Part shown: piece by piece, positions 18,201-24,860 of the stretch
Layout: every line of letters begins with the position of its first letter
How positions within the stretch are numbered: the stretch's first letter is position 1
Origin: Bacteroidota bacterium
Lineage (GTDB): Bacteria > Bacteroidota > Bacteroidia > JACPRZ01
Reading direction: 5' to 3'
DNA length: 64,000 nt
Assembly: GCA_016193485.1 (NCBI GenBank)
Contig: JACPRZ010000043.1
Location: 201,758-265,757, forward strand
Notes under the pieces: model-generated
What the model saw: the letters and a program-made list of their open reading frames with translations, nothing else
What the model was told of the DNA's origin: nothing
The model's database searches: none
Program-made: the position numbers and the translations under genes

Positions 18201-19163
18201 TCCTTTAGCCCACAAATAATTTCCGCTGCTGTCGAATTTTGCAAAGAAGATGTCGGCTCCGCCTGCGGAGGTCAGCAGTGCGGTATCAGGACCCGGATCA
18301 AATTCTGCAACTGAACTGAAAGTGCCGGTTACATAAACATTACCGGAATCATCAAGGGAGAGATATTGGCCATAGTCGCCCTGAAGTCCTCCCATACCCT
18401 TTGCCCACATGTAATTTCCATCGGGATCATATTTTGCGATGAAAATATCGTCATTGCCGGCAGGAGGAAGTTTTGCAACACCGGGTCCCGGATCAAAGTC
18501 AACGCTGTCGCGGTAATTACCTGTTAAATAAATGTTGCCTGCATCGTCAATCGCAATGCAATAACTTCTGTCGAGGTACAACCCGCCAACAATTTTTGCC
18601 CAGAGATAGTTCCCGGCAGGGCCATATTTTGCAAAATAGAAATCGGCTGAACCCGCGGCAGTGAAATTGGCGGTGGCTGGTGTATCCGGATCGAAATCGA
18701 GAGTGCCGCTGAAAGCGCCCGTGATGTAAACATTTCCTGACGCATCAGTTGCAACCGCATAACTTTCATCAGGACCTGTGTTGCCTATTCCTTTTGCCCA
18801 GAGAAAGTTGCCGCCTGCGTCATATTTTGCAAAATAAATATCAAACAAACCGGAAGAATTGAGAATAGTCGTACCAGTCGAATCAGGATTAAAATCCACC
18901 GTATCCTGGAACTGGCCTGTTATGTAAACATTGCCTGCCTGATCGGTTGCAATAAAATTACCGTAATCCAACCCGGTTCGTCCTGCGCTGTGAGCCCACT
19001 GGAGGGAAGGTTGTGCAGCCCCCCTCTGTCCCCCCCAGGGGGGGAGGAGGAAAAGGGATAAGGCAGCAAGAAGCAGAGACAGAACGCAGTGAAATAACGG
19101 AGACAAGCCCGGTGAACCTAGTGTTGCTTGTAAATTGCGGAAAACAGGGTAGGAATTTTTCAT
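15297..19163 (-). CDS. T9SS-secreted protein with seven-blade SBBP propeller and nine SprB repeats
   Basis: 1288 residues. The N-terminus is hydrophobic (LFHCVLSLLLAALSLFLL) but is followed by LPPWGGQRGA, encoded by a GC-rich palindrome. Seven SBBP-type units follow (NVYITGxFxxTxDFDPG, about 60 residues each, to about residue 440), a number suiting one closed seven-bladed beta-propeller. Nine SprB-like repeats (about 530-1180) each start with CxGxxDG or a variant. A T9SS type A domain ends the protein (IYPNPAKDYLIIQL to INVVVRK). It is a paralogue of the gene at 41864-47047, sharing domain order and the linker VDFLVxQSAIF before the sorting domain. The linker holds a second inserted palindrome at 15536-15553. 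Likely an outer-surface adhesin or structural protein. Confidence 0.87.
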   Translation of the reverse strand: MKNSYPVFRNLQATLGSPGLSPLFHCVLSLLLAALSLFLLPPWGGQRGAAQPSLQWAHSAGRTGLDYGNFIATDQAGNVYITGQFQDTVDFNPDSTGTTILNSSGLFDIYFAKYDAGGNFLWAKGIGNTGPDESYAVATDASGNVYITGAFSGTLDFDPDTPATANFTAAGSADFYFAKYGPAGNYLWAKIVGGLYLDRSYCIAIDDAGNIYLTGNYRDSVDFDPGPGVAKLPPAGNDDIFIAKYDPDGNYMWAKGMGGLQGDYGQYLSLDDSGNVYVTGTFSSVAEFDPGPDTALLTSAGGADIFFAKFDSSGNYLWAKGIGSTGPDQSYSIAVDTLQNVYLTGNFLSTADFDPGSGSATILTMGGNDIFFAKYDPDGNYLWAKGIGSASTDVGRSIAVTPAGDIFLSGYFNGTADFDPGPGSLTLSYSGLSDIFLARYDTDGNLQWAKSMGSAGSERGNLVSLDSAGYIYLTGNFQNSVDFDPMGGVTNLTSLGNTDLFFAKYFDCGGFDDSTSQTNVTCFGDSNGIAAVYPVLGVPPFSYQWVTGDSTQTVSGLTAGYYIYGITDSVGCFVYDTVFIAQPSLFSISDSVTGVTCNGGSDGAINISVSDGSGVFGILWSTGDSTGYISGLAMGNYSVTVTDTLCTDTIISTISVNEPDTLNAVFAITDALCFGDSNGTVDLILTGGSPYLTFLWPDSSTTEDVTGLPAGIFFVTITDTVCADTVALSDTIGEPSLLSLTFDSVKNVTCNGGTDGAAYITVNGGTPGYTYLWSCGCPTEDVENRNAAVYSVTITDGNGCTLADSTTITEPFVISVLIDSVENVICNGDNTGFILITPGGGIGNFSFSWSNLDSVEDVSGLSADAYSVTITDSAGCTAVSTPVFVTESAMLNEVSTVFDVSCNGMSDGAIDVTVTGGSGSNKFLWNTGAVSEDIYLLDSGTYSVTITDTLCYDTIYFAATITEPPAITITPDTIGDVACNGDSTGFILISTGGGVGGLTYFWNNGDNTEDITNLVAGTYSITITDSTACAAIDSFTVTEPLFSVIANPSATNVSCFGLCDGTVQASAGGGTPPYTYIWSGIPPCMAASCTGLCPGTYTITLTDSNGCSFSGITIISEPSLLQVDSITSTKASCADSTCQDGSASVYASGGTGTLTYAWSNGGSTSIISNLTSNWYYVTVTDGNGCSESDSVFVDFLVFQSAIFIPITIGTQSAILIYPNPAKDYLIIQLIGTGSDIEEILLLNVIGQEVKRTLTGFNQLYIGDLPEGIYRLQIFSAGGESGINVVVRK
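15536..15553. repeat. CCCGAT-ATCGGG hairpin inserted in frame in a T9SS gene
   Basis: TCCCGATAGTTATCGGGA, the same hairpin family as at 1362 and 20375, here inside coding sequence where it encodes IPITIG (minus strand). The paralogue at 41864-47047 reads QSAIFNPQ and then the sorting domain at this point, with no hairpin. Confidence 0.85.
19019..19044. repeat. C7/G7 palindrome in the signal-peptide region of a T9SS gene
   Basis: C6, then TCTGT, then a C7 run (19030-19036) joined by A to a G7 run (19038-19044): a perfect CCCCCCC-GGGGGGG hairpin. On the minus strand it encodes LPPWGGQRGA right after the hydrophobic core of the signal peptide. Confidence 0.75.
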
Positions 19164-19180
19164 GGTAATAATATTTCCCG

Positions 19181-19188
19181 CAAAGGTA
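19181..19188 (-). promoter_or_regulatory. -7 promoter box for the SBBP/SprB gene
   Basis: The minus strand reads TACCTTTG (TAnnTTTG), 17 bases before the ATG at 19163. No convincing -33 box. Confidence 0.45.
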
Positions 19189-19240
19189 AGATATTTAGCG
19201 AAGATTGTAACTGCTCAGATGGGTATCTGAAAATACAAAA

Positions 19241-19358
19241 ATTCATGCCACCCCGATAGCAATCGGGGTCACAAAAGCACCAAAAAACACAAAAATATTT
19301 ACTAAAATTTTGTGTTTTCGTGTTTTTATGGCAGAAAATTATGGGGGTGCTGAGTAAC
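19241..19358. repeat. ATTCATGCCAC...TGGCA palindromic repeat, copy 1, with a nested hairpin
   Basis: TGCCA (19246-19250) and TGGCA (19329-19333) bound an imperfect A/T-rich palindrome (CACCAAAAAACACAAAAA against TTTTGTGTTTTCGTG), followed by GGGGGTGCTGAGT. Copy 2 is at 37884-37979. Here a CCCCGATAGCAATCGGGG hairpin (19251-19268) is inserted inside the left arm. Confidence 0.7.
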
Positions 19359-19370
19359 TGAAGATTTTAC

Positions 19371-20357
19371 CTACTGCTTTTTCTCAAATTCTCCCTTGCC
19401 TTTGAAAATACGGCCGGTAAGATTACCGGGCTTTGCGTTGAAGTATACTTTCGGATTCTGGCTGGAGTTTATGATAAGTTCATCTTCTGTTTTTCCATTG
19501 AAGCACTGGACTACTATTGCCGTCATATTGTTTCCCTCAATGGTTAACTGCATCAGAGGTGAGCCGGATGGTTTGAAATCATCAATAAAGTCGGTGCTTG
19601 TCTGCATTACAACCTGGCTGAGGTACTGATCGGTTTTCATGGAGTCGGCAGGTGAACCGTCAATTCTCCAGACGCTGTCGGGGTTGGAAAGAGTAAAGCT
19701 GCTGTCGGCAGGATACCGGAAGGCAAGTTTTGTCAGGGAATTTTTTGTGCACCGGATGATGTTTTTGTTGCGCCATGAATTGAATTCCTGGTTGAAGGTC
19801 ATAGGAAGAAAACCATTAACGGCATACGCTTCATCTTCACTGTAATTGCGCACAAATGTCGTTCCGCTTACATTCCCCCCCCCTTTGTTAAAACCCTGGA
19901 ACTGGTTACCCGGGAACTGATTCTTTTGCTGGAAACTTAATTTCCCTATCACGAGATCGCAGGTGACCTTATCTCCTTCTTCAACAACCTTTATCCGTGT
20001 TCCAAGAGTATCATTCAACTGGTATTCCACCCATTTTTCCTTTGATTTGGATGCGAGCCGTTCCGGTTTGATGCGCGATAATTCCATCAGCAGGTTGGCA
20101 ACGGAATTTATATCCGCCTCGGTGGTAAAATTATCCTTCTGCACCGTCCAGCCGGTTCCGCTTTTGGTAAATTTTATCTCTTTCTGCTTTTCTGATCTCG
20201 GGTAAAGGAGTATTGATTTGACTTTTGAAGTATCAATTTCCACCAATTCGGTTTTGAATGTTTTTTCTGTTTTCTTAGACCTGTAGAGTTTGGCAAATAG
20301 CAGAATGCCAACAAGCACTGAGAGTACGATGATCAGTATTTTGAGATTAAACTTCAT
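19371..20357 (-). CDS. DUF4340 family membrane-anchored protein
   Basis: 328 residues. One N-terminal membrane helix (LKILIIVLSVLVGILLFAKL, about residues 5-24) is followed by a soluble, probably periplasmic region of beta-rich sequence. The segments VDTSKVKSILL-like (IDTSKVKSILLYPRSEKQ), GTGWTVQKDNFTTEADINSV and YQLNDTLGTRIKVV fit DUF4340. DUF4340 genes commonly sit next to GldG-like ABC transporter auxiliary proteins, as here, 229 bases downstream of gldG on the same strand. I infer an accessory role for that transporter. A C9 run (19875-19883) encodes KGGGN in the middle of the gene and is a possible slippage site. Confidence 0.75.
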   Translation of the reverse strand: MKFNLKILIIVLSVLVGILLFAKLYRSKKTEKTFKTELVEIDTSKVKSILLYPRSEKQKEIKFTKSGTGWTVQKDNFTTEADINSVANLLMELSRIKPERLASKSKEKWVEYQLNDTLGTRIKVVEEGDKVTCDLVIGKLSFQQKNQFPGNQFQGFNKGGGNVSGTTFVRNYSEDEAYAVNGFLPMTFNQEFNSWRNKNIIRCTKNSLTKLAFRYPADSSFTLSNPDSVWRIDGSPADSMKTDQYLSQVVMQTSTDFIDDFKPSGSPLMQLTIEGNNMTAIVVQCFNGKTEDELIINSSQNPKVYFNAKPGNLTGRIFKGKGEFEKKQ

Positions 20358-20360
20358 AAA

Positions 20361-20586
20361 TCTACGAAAAACGATCCCGATAACTATCGGGAGTACGAAA
20401 ATACGAATTACGAATAATTTCCATCAATTTCAATCAATGCCTACCCATTCCATTTTGGAATTGGGCAATTTTAATTCGCAATTTTGACAATCCAAAATCC
20501 GAAATTTATCATTTGCCTATCAATGCCGGTTATTTACCCACTACCCCCTGCTACTTCCACTGCCACTGCTACTGCTAGTGCCTCCT
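20361..20586. repeat. Composite intergenic repeat between gldG and the DUF4340 gene
   Basis: No gene here. Reading the minus strand from 20586: AGCAGT-like tandem, GGTAAATAACC, GGCATTGATAGGCA, AATTTCGGATT / AATTGCGAATT units, GGCATTGATTG, TTCGTAATTCGTATTTTCGTA, and a TCCCGATAACTATCGGGA-type hairpin (20375-20392) just before the DUF4340 ATG. The module order matches 10136-10247. Confidence 0.7.
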
Positions 20587-22101
20587 CTAGTACTTCTCCT
20601 GCATTCTCCTTACCATCTGGTTTCGTTTTATTTGCATCCTGAAAATTCCGTAAACAATAATCAATATTATCGGTGAAAGGAAATTCGTATATTTCAGCAA
20701 TGTTTTTGTTCCGTCTTCAATCTGTTCCAGCGGACGGGCGGAGATTCCTTTTGTGCGCAGGTCAATAAGACCGGTGTCATCCGACAGCCAGTCAATGCTG
20801 TTCACGAGCAAACTTACATTATCGGGTTGCAGGTTCTGGCCTTTGCCTTGTTCGCCATTTATTGCAAAATCACCGTCAGAGATCACAATCAGCCGCGCCT
20901 GTTTATCGCCACCCATTCTGCCCTGAACAACTGCGGCAACAGGCAGGTTTTTTACCGGGAAATCGGTTTCAACCCACCTTTTCTGTATTTCCATATAAAG
21001 AGGCGCTCTCTGCGATCCCGATTTATCTGAAGTGAAAGCAAGGGGCGAAAACTTCAATGAAGAGTCGCCTGAAAAGGCAAGAGGGCTCGCAAACTGCAAT
21101 ACCACCTGTTCCAGTCCTTTGGTCACCGGGTGATCGGCAAATTTCTGAATGACGGGCAGGAATGGGAAATTTACATTTGTTGCAAACCTGAAAAAACCCT
21201 GCTGCTGCTGTACGGTCACCGCCCCGCAACGGGTGTCAATGATAAAACTTTCTTCTACCGTAATTCCTTTTCCCGGCAGCCATGATTCCAGTCCGGTATT
21301 TACAGCGCTGCCGTAGAGGTTTTGAAAATCTGCAGTGACCCGGTTAATGGCTATGAGGAGATTCCCCCCCCTTGCGAGAAATTCATCGAGTCGCTGCAGA
21401 TGAGTGTAAGGGAAGGAATCTTTCGGTGCAATTATGGCGATTGTTTTATATTTTTCCGGGATCGGTACCGTATCGTTCAGTTGAATTTCTTCTACTTCGT
21501 ACAAAACCTCCAGGGCGGCATTTGCCTGGAAGAGCATTCCGGTTGACGGCTCGCCATGCCCCTGCAGAAATCCGATAGATGGTTTCTCGGAAACGGATAT
21601 TTTCTTGATGCTTGTTGAAAGAGCGTATTCCACTGCGCCTCCCGGCTGGACAAAAGGTATGACTTCTTTTTTATCGCCTTTTTTTATGACCGCACCGAGG
21701 TATGCTTTCTGCTGCTTCATCTCGTCTTTTTCGCGTACGCTGATCACAACCGGCTGAATTCCTTCCTGCATCGCTTCATTTTCTTTTGTCTCATCTTCAT
21801 TCGGACTTATGAATTCGTACACCACATTTCCGCCTGAAAGGTTTGAATATTCCACTAACAGTTCTTTGAACTCCCGTCTTGCACGGGCTATATCGGGAGG
21901 AAGTTCTTCGGAAAAATAGGCCTTAACCGTAACCGGCTCTTCCAGGTTTTTCAGGATATCGTGAGTCGCTTTGCTGAGGGTATAGCGGTTATCTTCGGTG
22001 AGATCAAGGCGCACGAAAAATTCATCCGAAACAAAATTGAGCAACACAAGAATTCCGAGAACAAGAATAATTGCAGTAGTATAAGCGTTACGCGTTTTCA
22101 T
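20587..22101 (-). CDS. GldG-like ABC transporter auxiliary/substrate-binding protein
   Basis: 504 residues. N-terminal membrane helix (TAIILVLGILVLLNFV), a large extracytoplasmic domain with the family signatures FFVRLDLTEDNRYTLSKAT, VTVKAYFSEELPP, FLQGHGEPS and VISDGDFAIN, and a C-terminal helix (SPIILIIVYGIFRM) followed by a basic tail. This is the ABC_transp_aux/GldG plan. In gliding Bacteroidota GldA, GldF and GldG form an ABC transporter required for motility in some species; homologues also occur in non-gliders. The ATG at 22101 lies 3 bases after the gldF stop, so translation is coupled. A C8 run (21364-21371) encodes RGGN. The orthologue is likely gldG, but motility itself is not shown. 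Confidence 0.88.
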   Translation of the reverse strand: MKTRNAYTTAIILVLGILVLLNFVSDEFFVRLDLTEDNRYTLSKATHDILKNLEEPVTVKAYFSEELPPDIARARREFKELLVEYSNLSGGNVVYEFISPNEDETKENEAMQEGIQPVVISVREKDEMKQQKAYLGAVIKKGDKKEVIPFVQPGGAVEYALSTSIKKISVSEKPSIGFLQGHGEPSTGMLFQANAALEVLYEVEEIQLNDTVPIPEKYKTIAIIAPKDSFPYTHLQRLDEFLARGGNLLIAINRVTADFQNLYGSAVNTGLESWLPGKGITVEESFIIDTRCGAVTVQQQQGFFRFATNVNFPFLPVIQKFADHPVTKGLEQVVLQFASPLAFSGDSSLKFSPLAFTSDKSGSQRAPLYMEIQKRWVETDFPVKNLPVAAVVQGRMGGDKQARLIVISDGDFAINGEQGKGQNLQPDNVSLLVNSIDWLSDDTGLIDLRTKGISARPLEQIEDGTKTLLKYTNFLSPIILIIVYGIFRMQIKRNQMVRRMQEKY

Positions 22102-22104
22102 TAT

Positions 22105-22830
22105 TCAATTTTCAATATTGCGTTTTACCAGCGACATTTCGGCAAGATAAAGACCGCCAACGATAATGGATAAAAAGTAAATAATGTCTTTTGTATCTAT
22201 TACTCCCCGTGATACCCCGTCAAAATGAACCGATAAACTCAGGAAATTGAGAATATCACCGATGACACCCGTAAAATTATTGGCGAGCACATCAAAGATG
22301 ATATGGAAGAAGAGCCCGATAAAAAGGGCAAGAAGAAAGGCGACAATCTGGTTATTGGTAATGCTGCTGGCGAAAATACCTATTGCGGCATAGGCCCCGC
22401 TCATCAGGATAAGAGCAAGATATCCCCCCAAAACCCCCCCTTGATCAAGGTTTCCGAGTTTTGAAAGAGTGATGATATAGGGAAGGGTAAAGATCAGCGC
22501 AATAAAGATGAGGAGAACCGTTGCCAGAAATTTCCCGATAACGATTTGCCTGTCGGTAACCGGTTTGGTGAGCAGCCATTCGATGGTCCCGGTTTTCTTT
22601 TCTTCGGCAATGAGTTTCATTGTGATTGCAGGGATGAAAAAGAAAAGAGTCCAGTAAGCAATTCCGAAAAAGGACTGCAAACTTGCCTGTCCCACCAGGA
22701 ATACATCAGCGCCATAAAGCCATGTGAAAAACCCGCTGAAGCCGAGAAATATGATCAACATTACGTATGCAATCAGCGAGTCAAAAAAGGATTGTAATTC
22801 CCGTTTGGTTATTATCCAAATTAGTTTCAT
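22105..22830 (-). CDS. GldF-like ABC-2 transporter permease
   Basis: 241 residues with six hydrophobic segments in the ABC-2 permease pattern: an N-terminal amphipathic start (IITKRELQSFFDSLIAYV), then PAITMKLIAEEKKTGTIEWLLTKP, the conserved motif of this permease class, near residues 68-92. It forms the membrane channel for the GldA-type ATPase encoded upstream and works with the GldG-like protein encoded 3 bases downstream. A C7 run (22434-22440) encodes part of QGGVLGGY. The substrate of the Gld transporter is unknown. Confidence 0.88.
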   Translation of the reverse strand: MKLIWIITKRELQSFFDSLIAYVMLIIFLGFSGFFTWLYGADVFLVGQASLQSFFGIAYWTLFFFIPAITMKLIAEEKKTGTIEWLLTKPVTDRQIVIGKFLATVLLIFIALIFTLPYIITLSKLGNLDQGGVLGGYLALILMSGAYAAIGIFASSITNNQIVAFLLALFIGLFFHIIFDVLANNFTGVIGDILNFLSLSVHFDGVSRGVIDTKDIIYFLSIIVGGLYLAEMSLVKRNIEN

Positions 22831-22870
22831 AATTCAGGTTTCGGGTTCTTATTATTTCATTTTGATATTA

Positions 22871-22950
22871 ATTACTGGCATTCATAGGCATTTATAGGCA
22901 TTCATGGGTATTAATAGGCATTATTCGTAAATTCGTACTTATTCGTATTT
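22871..22950. repeat. GGCATT/TTCGTA composite repeat between gldA and gldF
   Basis: Five GGCATT-type units (one degenerated to GGGTATT) at about 10-base spacing run into ATTCGTAAATTCGTACTTATTCGTATTTCG. It splits the gldA-gldF operon by 128 bases. This is the third copy of the composite repeat, without hairpin or AGCAGT module. Confidence 0.6.
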
Positions 22951-22958
22951 CGCTGATT

Positions 22959-23888
22959 TTAATTCATAGTCAGGTTCCTGAACACATCCTCTAACTTTGT
23001 CTCAAACGGTATCATCTCTGTAAGCGCCCATCCCTTATCCATGCACATTTTGAAAATATCGCGTTTTGCCGACATACCGGGCCGGGTTTGAATTTCAAAG
23101 CGGTTCAGTTGGCGATCGGTAAAATCAACCAGACCCACGCTCGGAAGGTTTTGCAGTGCAGTAAAAACCGCATTGGGTTCCCCGTCTTCAATTTTTACAT
23201 GGAGGATTTCCTGACCTGTGGCTTGTTTGCGAAGGGTATCGGATGTACCGTCTGCAACAATTTTTCCTTTGTTGATTATAAGAATCCTATCGCAGGTGGC
23301 TTCAACTTCAGGCAATATGTGAGTGCTTAGGATTACTGTTTTTTCTTTACCAAGTTCGCGTATCAGTTTCCGTATTTCTATGATTTGGTTGGGATCCAGA
23401 CCTGAGGTCGGTTCATCCATTACGAGCACTTCAGGATTATGGATCATCGCCTGGGCAAGGCCTACGCGCTGCCGGAATCCTTTTGAGAGTTCTCCTATTT
23501 TTTTATGCTTTTCTTCATTGAGCCCGCAAATGCGAACCATTGTGCGCACCCTGTCGCCTGTCTGATTTTTGGGTACACCGAGCAGCCCGGCACAAAATTC
23601 AAGGTAATCAAGCACAGGCATTTCAAGGTAGAGCGGGTTATTTTCAGGAAGGTAGCCGATATGTTTTTTTACTTCATTGGGATTATCCGCAACCGGAATT
23701 CCGCCAACCGTTACCCTGCCGCCATTAGGGGAAAAATAATTGGTGATGATCTTCATCATCGTGGTTTTTCCCGCCCCGTTTGGTCCGAGAAAACCGAGGA
23801 TCTCACCGGTTTTTACCGAGAAAGAAATATCATCCACCGCCTTTTGCGGGCCGAACTTCTTGGTTACGTTTTCGACTATAATATCCAT
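22959..23888 (-). CDS. GldA-like ABC transporter ATP-binding protein
   Basis: 309 residues. Complete ABC ATPase: Walker A GPNGAGKTT (residues 35-43), Q-loop region GYLPENNPLY (78-87), signature LSKGF (134-138), Walker B VLVMDEP (154-160) and switch His190 (ILSTHILPEVE). A C-terminal extension of about 90 residues (from about 215) is normal for GldA and related ATPases that pair with ABC-2 permeases. First gene of the gldA-gldF-gldG-DUF4340 series on the minus strand, with a good promoter 96-126 bases upstream. It powers the transporter formed with the two following genes. Confidence 0.9.
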   Translation of the reverse strand: MDIIVENVTKKFGPQKAVDDISFSVKTGEILGFLGPNGAGKTTMMKIITNYFSPNGGRVTVGGIPVADNPNEVKKHIGYLPENNPLYLEMPVLDYLEFCAGLLGVPKNQTGDRVRTMVRICGLNEEKHKKIGELSKGFRQRVGLAQAMIHNPEVLVMDEPTSGLDPNQIIEIRKLIRELGKEKTVILSTHILPEVEATCDRILIINKGKIVADGTSDTLRKQATGQEILHVKIEDGEPNAVFTALQNLPSVGLVDFTDRQLNRFEIQTRPGMSAKRDIFKMCMDKGWALTEMIPFETKLEDVFRNLTMN

Positions 23889-23972
23889 AAAGAAAATTTC
23901 GGATTGCGGATTGTCAAAATTTCGGATTTAATGAAATTCCACTCCGCAATTTAAAATTCGCAATTCGCAATA
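23889..23972. repeat. AATTGCGGATT/AATTTCGGATT-type repeats in the gldA leader
   Basis: Short units such as ATTTCGGATT, ATTGCGGATT and AATTCGCAATTCGCAAT, partly in opposite orientation, fill the stretch between the gldA promoter and its ATG. Related units occur near 20450-20515 and around the four-helix-bundle gene (36150-36200 and 36646-36676). Confidence 0.5.
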
Positions 23973-23983
23973 TTTTTCGGGTG

Positions 23984-24014
23984 CAAAGATATTTTAAAAA
24001 AGCAGATCGCAAAA
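23984..24014 (-). promoter_or_regulatory. Promoter of the gld operon (-33 and -7 boxes)
   Basis: On the minus strand TTTTG (24014-24010), 18 bases, then TATCTTTG (23991-23984), an exact TAnnTTTG. Both boxes with this spacing match the Bacteroidota housekeeping promoter. The leader to the gldA ATG would be about 90 bases and carries the repeats at 23889-23972. Confidence 0.65.
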
Positions 24015-24066
24015 TCTTAAAAAATGTTAAAAGGGAAATAGAGAGTTTTCACGAAGCATCACGTAT

Positions 24067-24807
24067 TTAGTCGTCTTTCAAAGAATTAAAAATCACCTGA
24101 TACACTCTGCTTTTCAGTTCTTCAATATTTTCTTCGGTCATGCCTTTGGTTTCAATGACCTTGTGCACGATAATCCGCGATATGCCGGGGCCACCGTGAT
24201 TTTTCACATTTTCATTATGAGGAATGATTTTCCAGTTGTTCAGAAAAGTAACCGGAACTATGGGTGCCTGCTTGTCAACGGCAAGTTTGAATGCTCCGTT
24301 TTTGAACGGGTTCAGGACCGGTGCGTTTTTAGGGATTTTCCCCTCGGGAAAAAGGACGACCGAATGCCCTTTGTCAATTTCTTTTCCGATCAGCATGTAT
24401 GCCTTATGGGAACCCATGATGCTTTGCCGGTCAACGAGGGTGTTCATCTTTTTAAAGAAAATACTAAAGAACGGTACTTTGCCGAGTTCGCTTTTACCCA
24501 TAAAAATGAAATAAAAGGGAATGACAACGTAACAAACAACTATATCAAGGTAGGAGGAGTGATTGGGACAGAAGATATGGACCCGGTCTTTCTTCAATGG
24601 TTCTTCATAGGTGATCCTGTACCTGATACCGGCTGCAAACAACATGCTTTTTACAATTACCCGGCAGATAAAAAAAGCCGATGGCCAGGGACCTTCACGA
24701 AGAAAGATGATATATAAAAACGGATAGAAAAAGATGAGGAGAATGCAAAAAACCAGGAGGAAGTAAATTCGCCACAAGATGCGGAAGGGAAACAAAACCC
24801 GGTTCAT
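24067..24807 (-). CDS. Lysophospholipid acyltransferase (PlsC family)
   Basis: 246 residues from the ATG at 24807. The longer frame to a TTG at 24864 overlaps the upstream stop and runs through the promoter box at 24826-24833, so I reject it. One membrane segment (about residues 14-36) precedes the acyltransferase domain with the HX4D catalytic motif NHSSYLD (His83, Asp88) and the glycerol-phosphate-binding FPEG (153-156). The family transfers an acyl group to lysophosphatidic acid or another acceptor at the inner membrane. Whether this member is the housekeeping 1-acyl-glycerol-3-phosphate acyltransferase or an ornithine/amino-lipid enzyme cannot be told from sequence. Confidence 0.88.
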   Translation of the reverse strand: MNRVLFPFRILWRIYFLLVFCILLIFFYPFLYIIFLREGPWPSAFFICRVIVKSMLFAAGIRYRITYEEPLKKDRVHIFCPNHSSYLDIVVCYVVIPFYFIFMGKSELGKVPFFSIFFKKMNTLVDRQSIMGSHKAYMLIGKEIDKGHSVVLFPEGKIPKNAPVLNPFKNGAFKLAVDKQAPIVPVTFLNNWKIIPHNENVKNHGGPGISRIIVHKVIETKGMTEENIEELKSRVYQVIFNSLKDD

Positions 24808-24825
24808 TGATGAAATAAAAAGATG

Positions 24826-24833
24826 CAAATATA
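24826..24833 (-). promoter_or_regulatory. -7 promoter box for the acyltransferase gene
   Basis: The minus strand reads TATATTTG (TAnnTTTG), 18 bases before the ATG at 24807, in the gap after the stop of the T9SS gene. It decides the start codon of the acyltransferase. Confidence 0.5.
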
Positions 24834-24860
24834 CGAAGGAAGGAAGATGCCTGCCCTGTA

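Noticed and set aside
19875..19883. Frameshift in the DUF4340 gene at the C9 run
   Set aside because: The frame is intact on both sides as sequenced; it is a possible slippage site, not an actual break.
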